DNA of 64,000 nucleotides, from assembly GCF_043290135.1 (NCBI RefSeq), contig NC_134707.1, positions 78,262,987 through 78,326,986 on the forward strand. Direction: 5' to 3'. The notes under the pieces were generated by a model. That model ran no database searches and was not told where the DNA came from. It was given only the letters and a program-made list of their open reading frames with translations. The first letter of the stretch is position 1, and every line of letters begins with the position of its first letter. A program made the translations under genes and the position numbers. Shown here piece by piece: positions 60,821-64,000 of this stretch. This stretch comes from Rhipicephalus microplus (taxonomy: Eukaryota > Arthropoda > Arachnida > Ixodida > Ixodidae).

Positions 60821-61796
60821 TTATTTATACTGGGTTGCTGTGCGAAGGGTGACACCATTAAGCGAGCATGGAAATAATAGCTTGCTTTTTTTTCTGCTTA
60901 CGTTCATCACGACCGTTTTTTCAGAATTATTAACCATCTGCCAATCTTGGCACCACTGCGCTACGTTGTTTAGGGATCTGTTAAGGGCGACCTGATCGTC
61001 AATGTGTTTGATTTCACTGTAAATCATGCAGTCATCTGCAAACAGTCTAATTTTAACGTTTACTGATTCAACAATGTCATCAATGAATAACAGGAACAAG
61101 AGCGGAGCGAGAACAGATCCCTGTCGAACGTCCGAAAGGACTTTAACAGTGTCAGAATTCTGCCCATTATAGTGCACAAACTGGTGGTGGTATCAAAGGT
61201 AATCACTAATCTATTTAACTATTGAACCATTGCCTAGTTTTTCTATGAGTTTAGTGATGAGTTTAGAGTGAGACACACGGTCTAAGGCCTTAGAGAAATC
61301 TAAAAAATACATCAATTTGCGATTGTTCGTTTATTGCCAGCCCGTAATCATGTATAGCCTCTGCGAGCTAAGTGACAGTAGATAGCCCACTTCTGAACCC
61401 ATGCTGAGAAAGAGAGATGAGGTTGTTTTCTTCTACATGCTTGGTTATTAACTTTAAGATAACATGCTCGAGAATTTCGCAACTAGTGCAAGTTAAAGAA
61501 ATTGGCCGGTAGTTCGATGCAATAGAAGTATCACCAGATTTGTGCACTGGCACAACTTTCGCTGCTTTTCAATCCACCAAAAGACGGCAATCACTAGTTG
61601 ACTTTGTAAATAACAGATGGAGGTATTTGCTAATGAGTTCAACATACCGTTTAAGGAAAATGTTTGGTATTTCGTCTGGACCACTACTTTTCTTTTCGTC
61701 AAGATCTAATAGCAGTGAAAGAATGCCAGGTGCTGTCATATTTAACGACGGAAGTGATCTGCCATGGTCAACGTGACGGGAACCCTGTGCAATCTT
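60821..61796 (-). pseudogene. CR1-like LINE reverse transcriptase core
   Basis: Pieces in changing frames: MPVHKSGDTSIASNYRPISL (61553), ISLSQHGFRSGLSTVT (61420), then an interrupted first-aspartate region. The open piece 61177-60821 has DVRQGSVLAPLLFLLFIDDI and RLFADDCMIYSEIKHI with both catalytic aspartates. A single TAA follows QYK just before the gypsy insertion. Confidence 0.87.
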
Positions 61797-62037
61797 GCCC
61801 CGCCGCGGTGGTCTAGTGGCTAAGGTACTCGGCTGCTGACCCGCAGGTCGCGGGTTCGGATCCCGGCTGCGGCGGCTGCATTTCTGATGGAGGCGGAAAT
61901 GTTGTAGGCCCGTGTGCTCAGATTTGGGTGCACGTTAAATAACCCCAGGTGGTCGAAATTTCCGGAGCCCTCCACTACGGCGTCTCTCATAATCATATCG
62001 TGGTTTTGGGACGTTAAACCCCACAAATCTATCTAAT
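61797..62037 (+). mobile_element. Ruka-type SINE, full-length and young (reference copy)
   Basis: 241 bp flanked by cctgtgcaatctt at 61784-61796 and 62038-62050. It has a complete head (ccgccgcggtggtctagtgg, B box cgggttcggatcccgg), body (gatggaggcggaaatgttgt, cactacggcgtctctcataa) and tail caaatctatctaa. It inserted antisense in the LINE just upstream of the RT core. It is the copy I used to recognise the others. Confidence 0.97.
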
Positions 62038-62039
62038 CC

Positions 62040-62430
62040 TGTGCAATCTTTCCGAGGTTATTAGTGCTAAAAACAGAGTAGAAGTACGAATTGAAATTAT
62101 TCGCCTTTATCTTGCACTCTTCAGCTGGAAACACTGATAATGTCGACGGGTTTACGCTTATGTAACGCCAGAATTTATCGGGTGCGCTTCAGATAAACTT
62201 TTGTAGGGTGTGTCCATGAAAATGCCGTTAGGGTCTCGTATCTTTTCTTTTAAGGTCAATGTTAGTCTTGCTATTTGTGAGCTAGCGCTTTCAAGCGTTT
62301 TTTTGCCTTCCTTACTTGCTTGATTTCGCGCCTAAGGTGAATTATGTCACGGGTAACCAATGGGTTGTGCTTTCTTGTAACCAGTTTTTGTTTGGGAATA
62401 TAGTTCGAAACACAATGCATGATATGATGC
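62040..62430 (-). pseudogene. CR1-like LINE endonuclease-RT linker
   Basis: Basic linker text on the minus strand (KQKLVTRKHNPLVTRDIIHL, then HLRREIKQVRKAKKRLKAL) links the endonuclease to the RT. Part of it overlaps the end of the endonuclease frame by a shift. No catalytic motif is expected. Confidence 0.7.
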
Positions 62431-63249
62431 TTATACTGTGGTCCACGCTTCATATATGCTCGTGTTTTTATCTGCACATAGCTCAGAAAAGTCGGGATAC
62501 TCGTGGGATAGGTAGTTCATTATTGCCACGTTATTAGCTTCATTGAAAGAGGGCACATAATTTACTGGGCCAGATTGCCGTATTGGAGTTGCTAAAGGAT
62601 AAGTGCACAGAACTATTTTATGATCCGATATGCCGTCAATTCTTTCAACACTTGCACCATCAGTGGAAAAATTATCACTTGCAAATACAAGGTCTAACAC
62701 TGAGTGCGACTGTCCTTGCATTCGTGTATTTTCTTTAACAAGCTGAGTTAGATTGAGAGCAAATAAGAATTCTATGACTATATTATTCAACAGGGGGCCT
62801 AGACCTAATGAGGACCAATTTACATCAGGTAGGTTGAAGTCACCCGCCATGACAATCCTGCCACTGAGCGTATGCAAATTCATATAATCCATAAGGGGGT
62901 TTAGGTACGTCGCATCAGCATTCGGGGGCCTGTAAACGGCGCCAACATTCACATAGCCGTCGTACGGGAGAAGCTTACACCAAACCGCTTCGACACTGTT
63001 CACCTCTGGCATGACTGTGTAAGCAACTCCCTGCCGTAAAACAATTGCTACTCCGCCGCCTCTAGTGTCCCTATCTTTGCGGACAATTGTGTAGCTCGGT
63101 GGCACAATTTCATGGTAATGGATATTTGAATGTAGCCACGTTTCACTCACAGTAACAATATCAGGTTTTTCGGCCAATAAGACAGCTTCAAATTGTTCTG
63201 CCTTGTTCGCAAGACTTCGCGCGTTAACATTTAGAAGGGTTATGGGCAT
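62431..63249 (-). CDS. CR1-like LINE AP endonuclease (intact domain)
   Basis: 272 open codons from MPITLLNVNARSLANKAEQF. All APE blocks are present: NARS near 9-12, VSETWLH near 35 (catalytic Glu), GGGVAIVLRQG, VGAYRPP-type VGAVYRPPNA, MAGDFNLPDVNW, SHSVLDLVFASD and GISDHKIVLC (catalytic Asp-His). It nicks target DNA in the LINE replication cycle. It is the best preserved LINE domain in the window. The frame breaks after TTV into the linker, so ORF2 as a whole is not intact. Confidence 0.9.
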   Translation of the reverse strand: MPITLLNVNARSLANKAEQFEAVLLAEKPDIVTVSETWLHSNIHYHEIVPPSYTIVRKDRDTRGGGVAIVLRQGVAYTVMPEVNSVEAVWCKLLPYDGYVNVGAVYRPPNADATYLNPLMDYMNLHTLSGRIVMAGDFNLPDVNWSSLGLGPLLNNIVIEFLFALNLTQLVKENTRMQGQSHSVLDLVFASDNFSTDGASVERIDGISDHKIVLCTYPLATPIRQSGPVNYVPSFNEANNVAIMNYLSHEYPDFSELCADKNTSIYEAWTTV

Positions 63250-63303
63250 TGTCGTCGGGAAGACTGCGCCGTTGGTAGTTGCTCTTCGTTTCTTTATTTA
63301 CTT

Positions 63304-63999
63304 CTACGATATTTTCACCGTCTTCATCCCAAGTAAAAGATGACCGTTTATCTGAACTCTGTCAAATGTAAGCCTTACCCTTTCCCTTCTATCGCGGTTT
63401 TCTTTCGTGACTTTCCACAGTTTTCTTCTAGTTTCACGCACGCCAATCGAGTAATCCTCGCTTATTGAATAAGCGCTCCCTTTGAGTTTGGAACAAGACT
63501 GGAGTATTTTAACTTTGTCGCGATGGTCGAGCAACTTGAGAATTATTGGAATGTTTTTCGGATCGCCTTCTCTAGTTCTACCAAGACCGTGAATACGTTT
63601 AATGCCTGCAGCCTTTACGTCTAGGGTATCTTCAAATATTTCCTTTGATACGAGGTTATGAAGCTCTTGAAAGGACTCGTTTTGTTTTCCTCAACTCCGT
63701 ACACAATCAGGTTCGACCTGCGACTTCTGTTCTTTAGTTTTTTGATTTTTCTGCTCATGCCTTTGATGTTGTTTTCTAGGTCCACTACTCGCTTTACGCA
63801 ATCAGAAACTTGCTTTTCCATTCCACTAAATTTTTTCAAGTTTCTTATCAATTGCAGTTAGTTTCTGATTTGTGACGGATATCTCTTTCTTGATTTCCTT
63901 TATGTCATCTGCGATTGCCTTTAGTTGCTTTGACCGATCGCATTCTGTAGGCCCTGGATTAGTTTCTACGTCACCACTAAGTAATAACAGGTAGCGAAG
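63304..63999 (-). pseudogene. CR1-like LINE ORF1: 2A motif, coiled coil, RRM/CTD-like domain
   Basis: The partial 5' end lies off the window. In frame from 63999: LRYLLLLSGDVETNPGP, then TECDRSKQLKAIADDIKEIK and a heptad-like coiled coil. A one-base excess in an A6 run near 63834 shifts the frame. RRSNLIVYGVEEN follows (the RRM-like strand of LINE type ORF1 proteins). A second shift occurs in an A4 run near 63680, then the C-terminal domain (RDKVKILQSCSKLKGSAYSI, SEDYS, VRETRRKLWKV). Both shifts lie in homopolymers, so assembly error cannot be excluded. Confidence 0.85.
63949..63999 (-). other. 2A-type ribosome-skipping peptide
   Basis: LLLLSGDVETNPGP fits the 2A consensus D-V/I-E-x-N-P-G-P with the usual hydrophobic upstream stretch, followed by Thr rather than the typical Pro. 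2A motifs at the N-terminus of ORF1 are known from APE-type LINEs of several animals, where they recode translation. It is the first codon block visible at the window edge, so what lies before it is unknown. Confidence 0.85.
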
Positions 64000-64000
64000 A

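Larger units (their letters stand above)
54268..64000 (-). mobile_element. CR1-like LINE with 2A motif, hosting SINE and gypsy insertions
   Basis: Reading leftward from the window edge: ORF1 (from 63999, start outside), APE (63249-62431), linker, RT (about 61790-60821), RT C-terminus (55157-54564) and a (AATAAA)n-like 3' tail at about 54268-54295. A Ruka (61797-62037) and a gypsy element (55162-60804) are inserted. Homologous to the LINE at 6.2-7.94 kb (HGFRSGLS/HGFRKGLS, FADDCMIY/FADDCVLY, SRVIREWNAL/VRSIREWNHL). The APE is intact; ORF1 and RT contain shifts and stops. Confidence 0.9.

Overview
The window looks like a transposon-rich intergenic or intronic stretch of a hard-tick (Ixodidae) nuclear genome. 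The main evidence is at least fifteen copies, on both strands, of a tRNA-derived SINE. Its head carries RNA polymerase III A/B boxes, its body contains the block ccctccactacggcgtctct, and its tail is (TCAA)n-like. This matches Ruka, the SINE described from Rhipicephalus and other ixodid ticks. Large microsatellites, several LINE clades, a Ty3/gypsy element, TIR elements and almost no host coding sequence fit the same picture. There are no bacterial operons, rRNA genes or CRISPR arrays. The naming of the tick group is an inference.

Layout. 0-26 kb is mostly unique AT-rich DNA. It holds a pair of ~0.9-1 kb dispersed repeats (0.85-1.87 kb and 24.4-25.3 kb), a 1-kb foldback element (2.6-3.6 kb), one convincing host exon on the minus strand encoding a signal peptide (4669-4778), a 5'-truncated CR1-type LINE (6.2-7.95 kb) and a cluster of old SINEs (12-16.3 kb). 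26.4-33.95 kb is an old APE-type LINE on the minus strand, called LINE-B here. It is broken by a TA-flanked 1.9-kb insertion, a LINE 3' fragment with a 13-bp target-site duplication, and a (CCAT/CCGT)n repeat. 35.5-36.1 kb is a degenerate minisatellite. 37-39.6 kb is a related plus-strand LINE, called LINE-A. 39.6-40.7 kb is a dense tract of (CA)n, (TA)n, SINEs and a 98-bp perfect palindrome.

40.72-46.35 kb is a near full-length RNase H-bearing LINE on the minus strand (LINE-II), bounded by (TA)n on both sides. 46.65-48.4 kb looks like a decayed BEL/Pao-type LTR element. 48.5-54.2 kb is a second RNase H-bearing LINE (LINE-I, minus), itself interrupted by a SINE and a MITE. 54.27 kb to the window end is a third LINE (CR1-like, minus). 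Its ORF1 begins in the window with a 2A-type ribosome-skipping motif (GDVETNPGP). It is interrupted by a full-length Ruka (13-bp duplication) and by a complete, very young Ty3/gypsy element (55162-60804). That element has 291-bp LTRs differing at 2 positions and a 4-bp duplication, and removing it restores the LINE reading frame exactly.

How the parts relate. Every autonomous element carries disabling stops or frameshifts, but the gypsy copy has only two in-frame stops (TGA in gag, TAG in pol). The nesting order (LINE, then SINE/MITE/LTR element) gives a relative chronology. The tRNA-headed SINEs encode nothing and presumably depend on LINE machinery, but which LINE drives them is not evident here.
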